In this document: positions 7,435 to 15,189 of the stretch, in pieces
Layout of the letters: each line of letters begins with the position of its first letter
Position numbering within the stretch: position 1 is the stretch's first letter
Source: a virus
Virus record (IMG/VR): IMGVR_UViG_3300032304_002452
Location: 1-56,865 of that record
Strand: one strand, 5' to 3'
Length of the DNA stretch: 56,865 nt
Position numbers and translations under genes: made by a program
Notes under the pieces: generated by a model
The model's input: only the letters and a program-made list of their open reading frames with translations
Database searches by the model: none
What the model was told of the DNA's origin: nothing

Positions 7435-8664
7435 ATGGATATGATAAAGGGATATAAAAGTTTTTTAATTTTAGAAAAATTAAAAGAATTGCAGATTATT
7501 CTTGAAGGAAATATTGAATTCTCTGATCTTTTCAAAGAAAAGCTTTTCGATATCAAGTCAAAGTCTAAATTGGCTGAAGAGATTTATGATCTTCAAGATA
7601 AATATTATGAAGATGATAAAGTTCTTAAAAATAATTATATTGATGTAACTGATAAGGAAGATAAAGTTACTTTTATATCTCAGGTCAAATTCGACCAGAT
7701 ACAATCTGAGTCTGACGAAGATATAGACCCCTATAAAGTTAAAGGTAGAGTTGAGATTGGAGTTGGTAGATGTGTTAGAACCCTATCAGATATAGCAAAC
7801 ATAAAGTTCACTGATAAGGAACTAGAAGACTTTGTTAATTTGTATAAATCTAAGAACATAACTGAGGGAGAAGAGTTTGATTTAGTTAGTGGTAAAGATA
7901 TTAAATATTGGTACAGTGAAGATAATTACTTCGATGGATATGGAGAAGGATCTTTATCCAATTCTTGTATGGCTGATGTTGATAAATCCTATTTTGACAT
8001 CTATTCTGACTCTAAATCTTGTCAATTATTAATTCTCACAAAAAAGATGGAGGGAAAGAAGTTATTAATTGGAAGAGCTTTAGTTTGGAATCCATCCGAA
8101 ATGAAACTAAAAGGAGATGTAGATTTTAAAGGTACTGAGTATTTTATGGATAGAATTTATTGTATGAAGGATTCTGATGAAAAGAAGTTTTTAAATTATG
8201 CTGATGAACAAGGTTGGTTAGTAAAAGCAAATAACAATTCTGATAATATTAGGGGAATGATCCTAAAATTAAGAGGTGAGACAGTCAAACTAAAAATAGT
8301 TTGTAAAGTTGAAGGGGATTGTGATGATTATCCTTATATGGACACACTTAAATACCTTTCTAAAGAAAAAGATGAGATATCAAACATTGGATTTAAAAAA
8401 GGATATCTATTAGAAGATACAGATGGTGATTTTTCTCGATGTGACGACTGTAATGGAAAAGGATCTTCAGAATGTGGTGATTGTGATAGTGGAAAGGTTT
8501 ATTGTGAAACTTGTGATGGTGATGGTGAGATCACAAAGAAAAGTGGTAAATTAAAGGATTGTAAAGATTGTAAAGGTAAGGGTGAAATAGACTGTCCTAC
8601 TTGTAAGGGTAGTGGATATTCTGGATTATGTGATGAATGTACAGGTTTAATTAAAAGACTTTAA
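7435..8664 (+). CDS. DnaJ-type zinc-finger protein with targeting peptide
   Basis: A 409-residue protein beginning MDMIKGYKSFLILEKLKE, a targeting-like peptide with an I-L-E site. A TATATAA box overlaps the first ATG, so the in-frame ATG at 7441 may be the true start. The central part is paralogous to the gene at 18004: both share a YWY motif, an (N/T)SC element, a (R)A/S-L-(V/L)W segment and (D)RIY...FxxYAxxxGW. The last 70 residues hold four CxxCxGxG-like motifs (CDDCNGKG, CGDCDSGK, CETCDGDG, CKDCKGKG, CPTCKGSG), the cysteine-rich zinc domain of DnaJ, without any J domain. Probably a protein-binding zinc module; the core function is unknown. Confidence 0.8.
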   Translation: MDMIKGYKSFLILEKLKELQIILEGNIEFSDLFKEKLFDIKSKSKLAEEIYDLQDKYYEDDKVLKNNYIDVTDKEDKVTFISQVKFDQIQSESDEDIDPYKVKGRVEIGVGRCVRTLSDIANIKFTDKELEDFVNLYKSKNITEGEEFDLVSGKDIKYWYSEDNYFDGYGEGSLSNSCMADVDKSYFDIYSDSKSCQLLILTKKMEGKKLLIGRALVWNPSEMKLKGDVDFKGTEYFMDRIYCMKDSDEKKFLNYADEQGWLVKANNNSDNIRGMILKLRGETVKLKIVCKVEGDCDDYPYMDTLKYLSKEKDEISNIGFKKGYLLEDTDGDFSRCDDCNGKGSSECGDCDSGKVYCETCDGDGEITKKSGKLKDCKDCKGKGEIDCPTCKGSGYSGLCDECTGLIKRL

Positions 8665-9156
8665 TTATCTACCCAAATAATTAAATAACTCAATAATATT
8701 TTTAATAGTAAATTGAAGTGATTCTAGGTTCTTATTAGATTGTCTTAAAAATTCAATATAGTTTTCAATTAGTTCGATATTTCTTTGTTCTTCAGCAACA
8801 TGAGCTTCTATAAGAAGAGTTTTCTCACCCATATTAGTTTTTATTCCAAAACCTGTAGCGTACCAAATAAACTTATCTTGTTTAAGTCTTTTTAATTTGA
8901 CTTCTTGTTTAGACCTTTTATCTAAAAATACAGAAATTTGTTCGGTAATCATCTGACGATAGGAAAGAGTTAAGGATTGAGTCTCCATAATCTTTTTAGA
9001 AGTTTCAGTAGTGATTTCAAATTTTAAGATTTGATAAAGTGGTTCGATAGTTTTATTCCATTCGGATCTTTTATCTTGAAAAAATGTTTCTAATCTATCG
9101 TTAGTTTCTTTTATCTTATTAATTCTTTCAACTTCGTCTTGAGTATAAACATTCAT
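8665..9156 (-). CDS. uvsY: UvsY-like recombination mediator (probable)
   Basis: A 163-residue helical protein. The C-terminal half has the layout of T4-type UvsY: a basic helix (RSKQEVKLKRLKQDKFIWY), a short turn region (ATGFGIKTNMGEKTLL) and then a long acidic helix ending ESLQFTIKNIIELFNYLG, comparable with the UvsY end in which a conserved F-x-I-K is followed by a helix. UvsY loads UvsX on gp32-coated single-stranded DNA. A uvsX gene is present at 22217. T4 UvsY is 137 residues; this is slightly longer. Similarity judged by eye; it could be an unrelated coiled-coil protein. Confidence 0.55.
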   Translation of the reverse strand: MNVYTQDEVERINKIKETNDRLETFFQDKRSEWNKTIEPLYQILKFEITTETSKKIMETQSLTLSYRQMITEQISVFLDKRSKQEVKLKRLKQDKFIWYATGFGIKTNMGEKTLLIEAHVAEEQRNIELIENYIEFLRQSNKNLESLQFTIKNIIELFNYLGR

Positions 9157-9206
9157 CTTCAGTATCGGTTTTATTTTTATAGAATTTTTTTAATTAAAAG
9201 ATTAGA

Positions 9207-9213
9207 TATATAA
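9207..9213 (+). promoter_or_regulatory. Late-type TATATAA box
   Basis: TATATAA 16 bases before the ATG at 9230, followed by a purine-rich AAAAGAAAAAAGAAAA leader. Confidence 0.4.
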
Positions 9214-9229
9214 AAGAAAAAAGAAAATT

Positions 9230-9826
9230 ATGTGTTATACAAAAGAACAAATTGAAAAGGCTATAAAATCAAAAGGATATGCTTGGTTTGAAGATGCTTC
9301 AAACAAAGGTTTTGATGTAAATATTGTTGGTGTAAGAAACTCAAAAACCGGTCAAACAGTTACAAATGTGTTTGATGATTGTTTAACTGTTTCTTATAAA
9401 GAAAATGGTGTTTGGAAGTTTCACTGTTGGTCGGCAACAACTGATCCAGGTAAAAAGGGTGTTATGGAATATCATAACTCGGCTGGTGTTGCAAGATTAG
9501 TTGAAGGTCAGTATAGAGGATCTCATCAATTAGGTTTACATCAAGGTAAATATGAGGCTTTAAGACAAAAATCAAATGTAAAGGTTTATCGTGATGCTAA
9601 TCGTGATATGACTTATAATGAAAATAAAGTTCAAGAGGGTATATTTGGTATTAATATTCACAAGGCTGGTGCAGATTCTACTTATGTAGAAAATTGGTCA
9701 GAAGGATGTCAAGTATTCAAAAAGGCGGCTGATTTTGAAGCATTTATGTCAATTTGTCGTAAAGCTGCTAAGATTCATGGTAATTCATTTACCTATACAT
9801 TAATCGAATCGAAAGATATTGTTTAA
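9230..9826 (+). CDS. YkuD (L,D-transpeptidase)-like protein, putative endolysin
   Basis: A 198-residue protein of a family found in Bacteroidota and their phages. Features seen: VGVRNSKTG near residue 33, KFHCWSATTDPG near residue 65, SHQLGLHQGKYEALRQ near residue 104, VYRDANRD, and GIFGINIHKAG followed by NWSEGCQVF. The H...S-x-G-C arrangement matches the catalytic His and Cys of the YkuD fold. I infer a peptidoglycan-acting enzyme; whether it is the lysis enzyme or host-wall remodelling is not shown. No signal peptide, so if it is a lysin it needs a holin. Single-gene transcription unit. Confidence 0.65.
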   Translation: MCYTKEQIEKAIKSKGYAWFEDASNKGFDVNIVGVRNSKTGQTVTNVFDDCLTVSYKENGVWKFHCWSATTDPGKKGVMEYHNSAGVARLVEGQYRGSHQLGLHQGKYEALRQKSNVKVYRDANRDMTYNENKVQEGIFGINIHKAGADSTYVENWSEGCQVFKKAADFEAFMSICRKAAKIHGNSFTYTLIESKDIV

Positions 9827-9835
9827 TCAATTTAA

Positions 9836-9845
9836 TATATAAATA
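9836..9845 (+). promoter_or_regulatory. Late-type box TATATAAATA
   Basis: TATATAAATA contains the T4 late promoter octamer TATAAATA and lies 17 bases before the ATG at 9863. Confidence 0.5.
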
Positions 9846-9862
9846 AAATTAATTTAAAAAAA

Positions 9863-10255
9863 ATGAGACATTTAAAAAGTTTTAATGAAGAAAATGAGTT
9901 TAATCAAGTAACATATAAAGATATACTTGATTTAGTTGAAAACGATCAAGTTAAGCTAATCAATATTGAAAAAGAAAGTATTATTGATTATATCAATCAA
10001 ATGTTGGAGTACTCTAAAAGACGAGGAGTTGATATATTAAACAATCCTATCGAAACTGGTAGAAGAAAAGGACTTGTTGAAATTGGTGATTCATTTTTAA
10101 TTGTTTTTGAAGAGGGCAAACCAAGTGTTATAATTGGAGAGTATGAACTTTGTAATTCCTTTGAATTTGGTGATGTGGTTATTTGTCCAGGACACGACTC
10201 CATAACCTGTTACAATAAAAAAACTGGAGAACATCAAACCTCTTATATTAGATAA
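9863..10255 (+). CDS. Hypothetical protein with capsid-targeting-like N-terminus
   Basis: A 130-residue protein beginning MRHLKSFNEENEF, the shared targeting-like peptide. The remainder is acidic in its first half and beta-rich in its second (KGLVEIGDSFLIVFEEGKPS). No domain recognised. It stands as its own unit between a TATAAATA box and a terminator. Confidence 0.75.
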   Translation: MRHLKSFNEENEFNQVTYKDILDLVENDQVKLINIEKESIIDYINQMLEYSKRRGVDILNNPIETGRRKGLVEIGDSFLIVFEEGKPSVIIGEYELCNSFEFGDVVICPGHDSITCYNKKTGEHQTSYIR

Positions 10256-10272
10256 GATGATTTTAATAAACT

Positions 10273-10302
10273 AAAAACCCTACTTTTCAGTAGGGTTTTT
10301 TT
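10273..10302. terminator. Bidirectional terminator
   Basis: Stem CCCTACT / AGTAGGG (10278-10284 with 10289-10295), loop TTTC, flanked by AAAAA and a T run. It serves the convergent genes ending at 10255 and 10301. Confidence 0.85.
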
Positions 10303-11062
10303 ATTTCTGTTTAATTTCTAAATACCAGTTTGGAAATCCTCCATTCCACCAAGGTGATATATTAACATAGAATTTTAATCCATGTTTTTCTTCCTTTTCT
10401 TGTTCTTGTGAAAGTCCTTCACCCCATCCATCTGAGCATTGTCCTTCTAAATAATCTTTGATTGAATCAATCTCATCACCTGTTAAATCTCTATTAGTTT
10501 CAATTTCACCAGTAATAATATTTTCATCTTTAAGTCCGGTTATTTCCATTCTTAAAATCTTAAAATCTTGATTAAATTCTCTATAAGGATAAAATTGTTT
10601 CAAATCTTCTTCATTAAAAGTGGTTTGAATGGTATCAAATTCATCTTTACCAATTTCAAATTCTTCAAAATCTAAATCATACATTCTGAAAAACTTAGAC
10701 ATATCATTGTTATAAACTTGTTCAATCCATCTTTCAAAATATTCATCAAAATTAGCTCTAACTTCTGAACTACTTAATTTGTGTGCTTGATATTCTTCTT
10801 CATCTTCATCATAATCACCAGCGGTTGAATATCCTAAATCTAATTCATTAGCGATATCTTGACATATATCATTACCTCTTTCATACTTTAAGAAATCAAT
10901 TAAATTATCACCGTCTAAACCATTACCTTCATCTACATTGAATACCTTTTTAACTGGAAATTCAAATGTATAAATTGATTCACGGCTTTTGGCTTTTGGG
11001 TTTTGTAACCATTCACCAAATGTTCTTTTAATTTCGGCTTCAAATATTTTTAAGTGTTTCAT
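10301..11062 (-). CDS. Acidic hypothetical protein with capsid-targeting-like N-terminus
   Basis: A 253-residue acidic protein beginning MKHLKIFEAEIKR (I-F-E site). The C-terminus is Gly/Trp/aromatic rich (WGEGLSQ, SPWWNGGFPNWYLEI), a pattern also seen in small Bacteroidota phage proteins of unknown role. Its ATG overlaps the preceding stop by four bases (ATGA). Last gene of the PPK2 operon. Confidence 0.8.
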   Translation of the reverse strand: MKHLKIFEAEIKRTFGEWLQNPKAKSRESIYTFEFPVKKVFNVDEGNGLDGDNLIDFLKYERGNDICQDIANELDLGYSTAGDYDEDEEEYQAHKLSSSEVRANFDEYFERWIEQVYNNDMSKFFRMYDLDFEEFEIGKDEFDTIQTTFNEEDLKQFYPYREFNQDFKILRMEITGLKDENIITGEIETNRDLTGDEIDSIKDYLEGQCSDGWGEGLSQEQEKEEKHGLKFYVNISPWWNGGFPNWYLEIKQK

Positions 11063-11292
11063 AAAGTGATAATAAATGATTTAATTTTTTCTAATTGAAC
11101 ACTATTAAAGTCATTCTCTTCTAAAAGTGCCATAATATTACTTTTCAATGTTTCAACATCATCAATAAATTCATCAGAATATTCATCTGGTTCAAAGGTA
11201 TTATTTCTAACCACATTTGAATCTGTATTAACTTGGTCAGAACCTAAGTGTGTTCCTCCGAAAAAGTTTTCATATTTTTTAAGCTTCTTCAT
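11059..11292 (-). CDS. Small hypothetical protein with targeting-like N-terminus
   Basis: I place the start at 11292, giving 77 residues beginning MKKLKKYENFFGGTHLG. This ATG overlaps the PPK2 stop as TAATG, while the longer upstream reading lacks the shared peptide. The rest is acidic and helical (DEYSDEFIDDVETLKSN). Function unknown. Its end overlaps the next gene by four bases, so translation is coupled along the operon. Confidence 0.7.
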   Translation of the reverse strand: MKKLKKYENFFGGTHLGSDQVNTDSNVVRNNTFEPDEYSDEFIDDVETLKSNIMALLEENDFNSVQLEKIKSFIITL

Positions 11293-12449
11293 TAATCTAA
11301 AATATTTATTACTTCTGGGTACCAATGACACTTGTTTGGATCTTTTCCCTCATATTCAACTTTATCCAACACATATCTGATGGCGTTTAATCTACCCACT
11401 TTTTTATCATTTGAATTAACAATGATCCAAGGTGAAACTCTTGATGCGGTTTCAACAAACATCTTATTTTTGAATTCTCCAATTAGCTCAAATTGGTCGA
11501 CAACTTTAGCATCGTTTGGAGAGAATTTCCAATATTTAAGTGGAGATTCTTGTCTTAATTTGAATCGAAGTAATTGTTTTTCTTTAGTAATAGAGAACCA
11601 GAATTTAATTAATATTACTCCTTCACGAATCATCTTTTCTTCCCAATCAAGAACATTCCCCATGAAATCATTATATTGGTCCTCTGAACAGTAACCCATC
11701 GCCGGTTCAACGACTGCTCTATTATACCAAGAACGGTCAAAGAAAACTATCTCACCTGGGTTTGGTAAGTATTTTTCGTATCTACCAAACCAATTAGTTT
11801 TTTCCTCTTCAGTTGGAACTCCCAAAGCAACAACTCTGAAATGTTTAGGGTTCATATATTCAACAAATCTTTTGATTGTCGATCCTTTACCAGCGGCATC
11901 ACGTCCTTCAAAAACTATAGCAACTTTCTTTTTATTTTTAACTACCCATTCTTGTAACTTCATTAACTCAACTTGAAGATCATATTTTTCACCTTCATAT
12001 TTCTTTCTTGGTAGAATTGACCATTCGCCTTCAACTTTATCAAAATGTTCATCATCTGATAGAGTTTCTTTTTGTCTTTTAATTCGAGCGGCTAATGTAT
12101 TGATGTAAGCTGTAAATTCTTCTTTAATTCTACGTCTTGTGTTTCTTTTTTTCAGAACTATAATTTGAGATATTTTTCTGAAAAGAGCTTCAACATTTAG
12201 TTCTCTAATAACATCTTCTCCAAACTCTTTAGTCATGACACCTAATAAAAAATTAACATCGATGTTTTTAAACCCATCGTTAAATTTAATTTTATTGGTA
12301 ATTGTGTCATATTCTATACTTTGAAGTATTCCTAATTTAAGCTCGTTTAATGTTTTGATTAGGCTTTTTTCAACTTCATCTAATTCTTCATCAGATAAGT
12401 TGTTGAAATCGAATTTTTCATTAAATTGATTAAATAATTGGAGTCTCAT
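11292..12449 (-). CDS. ppk2: Polyphosphate kinase 2 (PPK2) with capsid-targeting-like extension
   Basis: A 385-residue protein. Residues about 145-385 are a PPK2 domain: Walker A EGRDAAGKGST (181-191), Walker B FFDRSWYNRAVVEP (236-249) and a lid RFKLRQESPLKYWKFSPND. It moves phosphate between polyphosphate and nucleotides (class I PPK2-like). An extra N-terminal 145 residues, acidic then basic, precede the kinase and begin MRLQLFNQFNEKFDF, matching the targeting-like peptides of its neighbours. All catalytic motifs look intact. It sits third in a tightly coupled five-gene operon (13831 to 10301) of targeting-peptide proteins. PPK2 is rare in phages. Packaging in the head is inferred. Confidence 0.93.
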   Translation of the reverse strand: MRLQLFNQFNEKFDFNNLSDEELDEVEKSLIKTLNELKLGILQSIEYDTITNKIKFNDGFKNIDVNFLLGVMTKEFGEDVIRELNVEALFRKISQIIVLKKRNTRRRIKEEFTAYINTLAARIKRQKETLSDDEHFDKVEGEWSILPRKKYEGEKYDLQVELMKLQEWVVKNKKKVAIVFEGRDAAGKGSTIKRFVEYMNPKHFRVVALGVPTEEEKTNWFGRYEKYLPNPGEIVFFDRSWYNRAVVEPAMGYCSEDQYNDFMGNVLDWEEKMIREGVILIKFWFSITKEKQLLRFKLRQESPLKYWKFSPNDAKVVDQFELIGEFKNKMFVETASRVSPWIIVNSNDKKVGRLNAIRYVLDKVEYEGKDPNKCHWYPEVINILD

Positions 12450-12452
12450 AAC

Positions 12453-12929
12453 TTATATATTATTTTCCCTTTCGAATTTTATTACTATTTTACGGCAAAG
12501 ATTATCTTCATTTCTATAATTTGGTTTATTCATCATACTTTGATCAAATGTTTCTGATTTAACAATGTTTGTTGATTCTCCAACTCTTCCCCTTCCTTTA
12601 GGGAATATCTTTTCATACTCTAATTCATATGAAAGAGTAATTGATTCGGAATGTAAATAGTTTTTCAATTGTTGGATTGTAAGAAATAAACCTTTAGTTT
12701 GTTCTTCTCTCAAGTTTTTAACTTTGATTTGTAGTTCAAACTTGGTGCGTTTTTGACCACCATTTAGATAGATACCAAGTACCATTATATGTATATCGTT
12801 ACTTGGATCAGGAAAAATTTGATATTCAATAAATTCATCTTTTAAATTTAGACAAATATCGGATATGTTATTTAGGACTTCTTTGCCTAAATCGAAGGAT
12901 TTTCCCTCATTAAATTTTAAAATTCTCAT
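12453..12929 (-). CDS. Hypothetical protein with short targeting-like N-terminus
   Basis: A 158-residue protein beginning MRILKFNEGKSFDLGKEVL, a shortened form of the shared peptide. It has alternating strands and helices (ELQIKVKNLREEQTKGLFLTIQQL) and a basic end. It overlaps the upstream gene by four bases (ATGA) and lies 3 bases before PPK2. Function unknown. Confidence 0.75.
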   Translation of the reverse strand: MRILKFNEGKSFDLGKEVLNNISDICLNLKDEFIEYQIFPDPSNDIHIMVLGIYLNGGQKRTKFELQIKVKNLREEQTKGLFLTIQQLKNYLHSESITLSYELEYEKIFPKGRGRVGESTNIVKSETFDQSMMNKPNYRNEDNLCRKIVIKFERENNI

Positions 12930-13831
12930 ATCTTCTTATCAAATATGTAGAGGTCGTAAATGTTATTTCCTCTTACTTTTTTTATGCTTGTTAGGATTTT
13001 TCCAGTGGTAGAATCTAGACATTTAAAAACTCCTAAAGTTCTACCTTTATCTGTGATAATTTTAACAGTATTACCAGGTTGTCCCATAGCTCCTAAAACC
13101 GCCACATATTGATTTCCATATATTGATTTCAAAAAAGAGATTCTAACATTCTCAGTATTCTTTAAATTATTGATATATGGATTTTCAGTTGATTTAGTTA
13201 AGTCGAGTTTGGTGTCGGTTGTTTTGACTTTAATTGAAACGAATTTTCTTTCTTCTGTTCCTAGTGAAACTTCCTCACGGTTTTGGAGTACGTTTTGTTT
13301 AACTAAATTTTGTTGATTCCTACGAATAACATTAAAATCGGCCTTAGCTATAATTCCACCTCTCATGCCTTTGTCATTCATATTATACCCAGCTGGGGGT
13401 AACCGATAGAATGATCCAGTAAATGTCATAGAAAGAATTCTATCAGCTCTAAAAAGACGCCAGATTTTTTCTATTTTTCTATTTTGTGATACAGACCAAC
13501 CATTTAGGTGCCATCCTCTAATCAGAGGTTTTCCTTTGGATGATCGACCTAACACCATAATTTGTATAGCTCTCTCATGTCCGGCAAAATGGTTATCTTT
13601 TTCGCCTTTATAGTTGATAAGAAAAATCATACCGTATTTTATTGCTTTTATTGCTATTTCATCTGTATATTTAATTGGTTCATTGATGGGTATATTTTCA
13701 AAATCCTTGATTCCTTTCAGTGAAAATTTAGGCAAAAATTCTCTATCCTCCTTTAAATCATTATAGGATTCTCTCACAACATACTCAACTGGCTTTGTAT
13801 TATAATAGCTTTTTGCTTGCGTTAAGTTCAT
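12926..13831 (-). CDS. Hypothetical protein with WYL-like region
   Basis: A 301-residue protein, first gene of the PPK2 operon. The middle region has GHERAIQIMVLGRSSKGKPLIRGW, then WRLFRADRILSMTF, which resembles the beta pattern of WYL domains (a final F-R-x-D-R-I is typical), and next PPAGYNMNDKGMRGG. The C-terminal 70 residues are beta-rich with FKCLDSTTGKIL. It lacks the targeting peptide (starts MNLTQAKSYYNTKP). WYL-like domains bind ligands or nucleic acids, but I cannot assign a role. A TATATACT box lies upstream. Confidence 0.7.
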   Translation of the reverse strand: MNLTQAKSYYNTKPVEYVVRESYNDLKEDREFLPKFSLKGIKDFENIPINEPIKYTDEIAIKAIKYGMIFLINYKGEKDNHFAGHERAIQIMVLGRSSKGKPLIRGWHLNGWSVSQNRKIEKIWRLFRADRILSMTFTGSFYRLPPAGYNMNDKGMRGGIIAKADFNVIRRNQQNLVKQNVLQNREEVSLGTEERKFVSIKVKTTDTKLDLTKSTENPYINNLKNTENVRISFLKSIYGNQYVAVLGAMGQPGNTVKIITDKGRTLGVFKCLDSTTGKILTSIKKVRGNNIYDLYIFDKKI

Positions 13832-13850
13832 TAAAGTTAAATACTTTTTT

Positions 13851-13860
13851 AGTATATATT
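13851..13860 (-). promoter_or_regulatory. Late-type box of the PPK2 operon
   Basis: AATATATACT on the - strand, 19 bases from the ATG at 13831. It matches the recurrent TATATATACT box. Confidence 0.5.
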
Positions 13861-13875
13861 AAACTCATATAGGCA

Positions 13876-13901
13876 CAAAAAAACCTCGGAAATCCGAGGT
13901 T
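13876..13901 (-). terminator. Rho-independent terminator
   Basis: Stem AACCTCGG / CCGAGGTT (13882-13889 with 13894-13901) followed on the - strand by a T run. It terminates the lipoprotein gene just upstream of the PPK2 operon promoter. Confidence 0.75.
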
Positions 13902-13926
13902 ATATTTTGTTGAGGTTTTCGGAACC

Positions 13927-14091
13927 TTATTTAGTTGTTGAGTCAACAACTGCTGTATCAGCAGCTACCGGTGCAACTGTATCTACAGCAACCGCAGTAG
14001 AGTCGGTTGTGGTAACAGTAGTTTCAGCTGGTTGATTTGAGCAAGAAGCTAAAATCAAAGTAATACCGAAAATGAACAATAGTTTTTTCAT
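13927..14091 (-). CDS. Small lipoprotein, 54 residues
   Basis: A short ORF between 13927 and 14091. It starts MKKLLFIFGITLILASCSNQ: a basic N-terminus, hydrophobic core and the lipobox L-A-S-C with Cys17. The mature part is a low-complexity Thr/Ala/Val/Asp sequence (AETTVTTTDSTAVAVDT) like the flexible tethers of Bacteroidota lipoproteins. Its own TATATATACT box (14111-14120) and terminator support it as a gene. Lipid-anchored in the envelope; a superinfection-exclusion role is possible but only inferred from small phage lipoproteins such as T5 Llp. Confidence 0.8.
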   Translation of the reverse strand: MKKLLFIFGITLILASCSNQPAETTVTTTDSTAVAVDTVAPVAADTAVVDSTTK

Positions 14092-14110
14092 CGTTAATAC
14101 GTTATTTTTT

Positions 14111-14120
14111 AGTATATATA
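14111..14120 (-). promoter_or_regulatory. Late-type box TATATATACT
   Basis: Perfect copy of the recurrent box on the - strand, 19 bases from the lipoprotein ATG. Confidence 0.5.
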
Positions 14121-14197
14121 GAAAAGAAAAGCCTTTGTTTAATAATTAAATAATTTTTTTTCGGTTTTTTAAGATTTGGAATTAAATATATAATAAT

Positions 14198-14923
14198 ATG
14201 ATTAGGAATACAGAAGAGGCTAACAAATACTATCAACTTGTGAATCAATATATTGATGAATATACTGATACTCACAAAATCCGTCCTGTTAAATTGGGAA
14301 AATACCTTAAAAACTCTGATAAATTGAAAAACTTCTTAGAAAGAAAGGGTTTGAAAGATGTTCAAAATATCAACCGTGTTATCTCTGATGTGGTTGAAGA
14401 TAGAATTGCTATGGAAAAAGATTTAGTTAGGACTTTTGAAAGTTTTAAGTTATTTGAATCGGACGAATTTAAGATTCTAAATCTTAGACAATGTCTATAT
14501 AAAGGTATTGAAAAGTCAAATATTCACCATGAAAAGATTTTGGCTGATTACTTTGATGTTTCATTAAGTCACGTTGATATAATCAATTCTGATAAACATG
14601 TATTTAAAATTGAATCTTTGGGTAGTGATGTTGAATGTGTGATTTATACTTCAAATGAATTAGAAATAATTCGTGAGAATATGAAAGAATATTGTTTTGA
14701 TCAAGTCTTCAATAAGAAGGTAAAGTTGGAAGGTATTGGTGTTGAATTGAATGTTAATATCAAAGATTTTATTGATAATGAAAAATTTGGAAACCACATT
14801 AGTGAGGTTTTAACTGTGGAAAAGGTAAAAGAAATTATAAGAATTTTAATTTCTTGTGAAAAACCTAAATATAATCCTGATGAAAAAGATAATTTCATTG
14901 GTTTAAATCCATCACATTATTAA
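14198..14923 (+). CDS. Hypothetical protein with internal targeting-like motif
   Basis: A 241-residue protein. Residues 1-75 form a basic helical module (KIRPVKLGKYLKNSDKLKNF, then NINRVISDVVEDRI). Next comes LVRTFESFKLFESDEFK near residues 77-93, very like the N-terminal targeting peptides but internal and with an L-F-E site. The rest is acidic/aromatic with a short C-terminal LNPSHY. Processing at the internal site would release a 150-residue protein. The box TATATAATA ends 2 bases before the ATG, so the transcript may be leaderless. It overlaps the Tad2-like gene by four bases, convergently. Confidence 0.8.
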   Translation: MIRNTEEANKYYQLVNQYIDEYTDTHKIRPVKLGKYLKNSDKLKNFLERKGLKDVQNINRVISDVVEDRIAMEKDLVRTFESFKLFESDEFKILNLRQCLYKGIEKSNIHHEKILADYFDVSLSHVDIINSDKHVFKIESLGSDVECVIYTSNELEIIRENMKEYCFDQVFNKKVKLEGIGVELNVNIKDFIDNEKFGNHISEVLTVEKVKEIIRILISCEKPKYNPDEKDNFIGLNPSHY

Positions 14924-15189
14924 TCTAAAATTTTATCAATCTTTATATCTCTTTGATTTTGAATTGTGAGATATTTGTAACCTCCAATTTCCCAATCATC
15001 TGCAAGTATTTGTGTTAGGTTAATTTCATAATTTACAATTTCTGTTCCGGTTTCAAAAAAGAAATTAATTTTAGTTTTATCTTGATTTAAGTAAATATGT
15101 GCTGATTTATAACCATCAACGATATACCAAGAATTTCTTCTTATTTTCTTTCCATCTTTTAGTGCAGGTAATACTTCTTCGAATGTCAT
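14920..15189 (-). CDS. Tad2-like anti-Thoeris protein (DUF2829)
   Basis: An 89-residue protein with the layout of DUF2829: MTFEEVLPALKDGKKIRRNSW at the N-terminus and LADDWEIG near the C-terminus, the two most conserved blocks of the family. DUF2829 includes Tad2, a phage protein that binds the cyclic ADP-ribose signal of Thoeris and blocks the defence; Tad2 of phage SPO1 has similar length. The central strands (SAHIYLNQDKTKINFFFE) are less typical, so ligand choice is uncertain. It is downstream of and overlaps a small ORF by four bases. It complements the NAD-salvage operon as a second counter to TIR-type NADases (inference). Confidence 0.75.
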   Translation of the reverse strand: MTFEEVLPALKDGKKIRRNSWYIVDGYKSAHIYLNQDKTKINFFFETGTEIVNYEINLTQILADDWEIGGYKYLTIQNQRDIKIDKILD

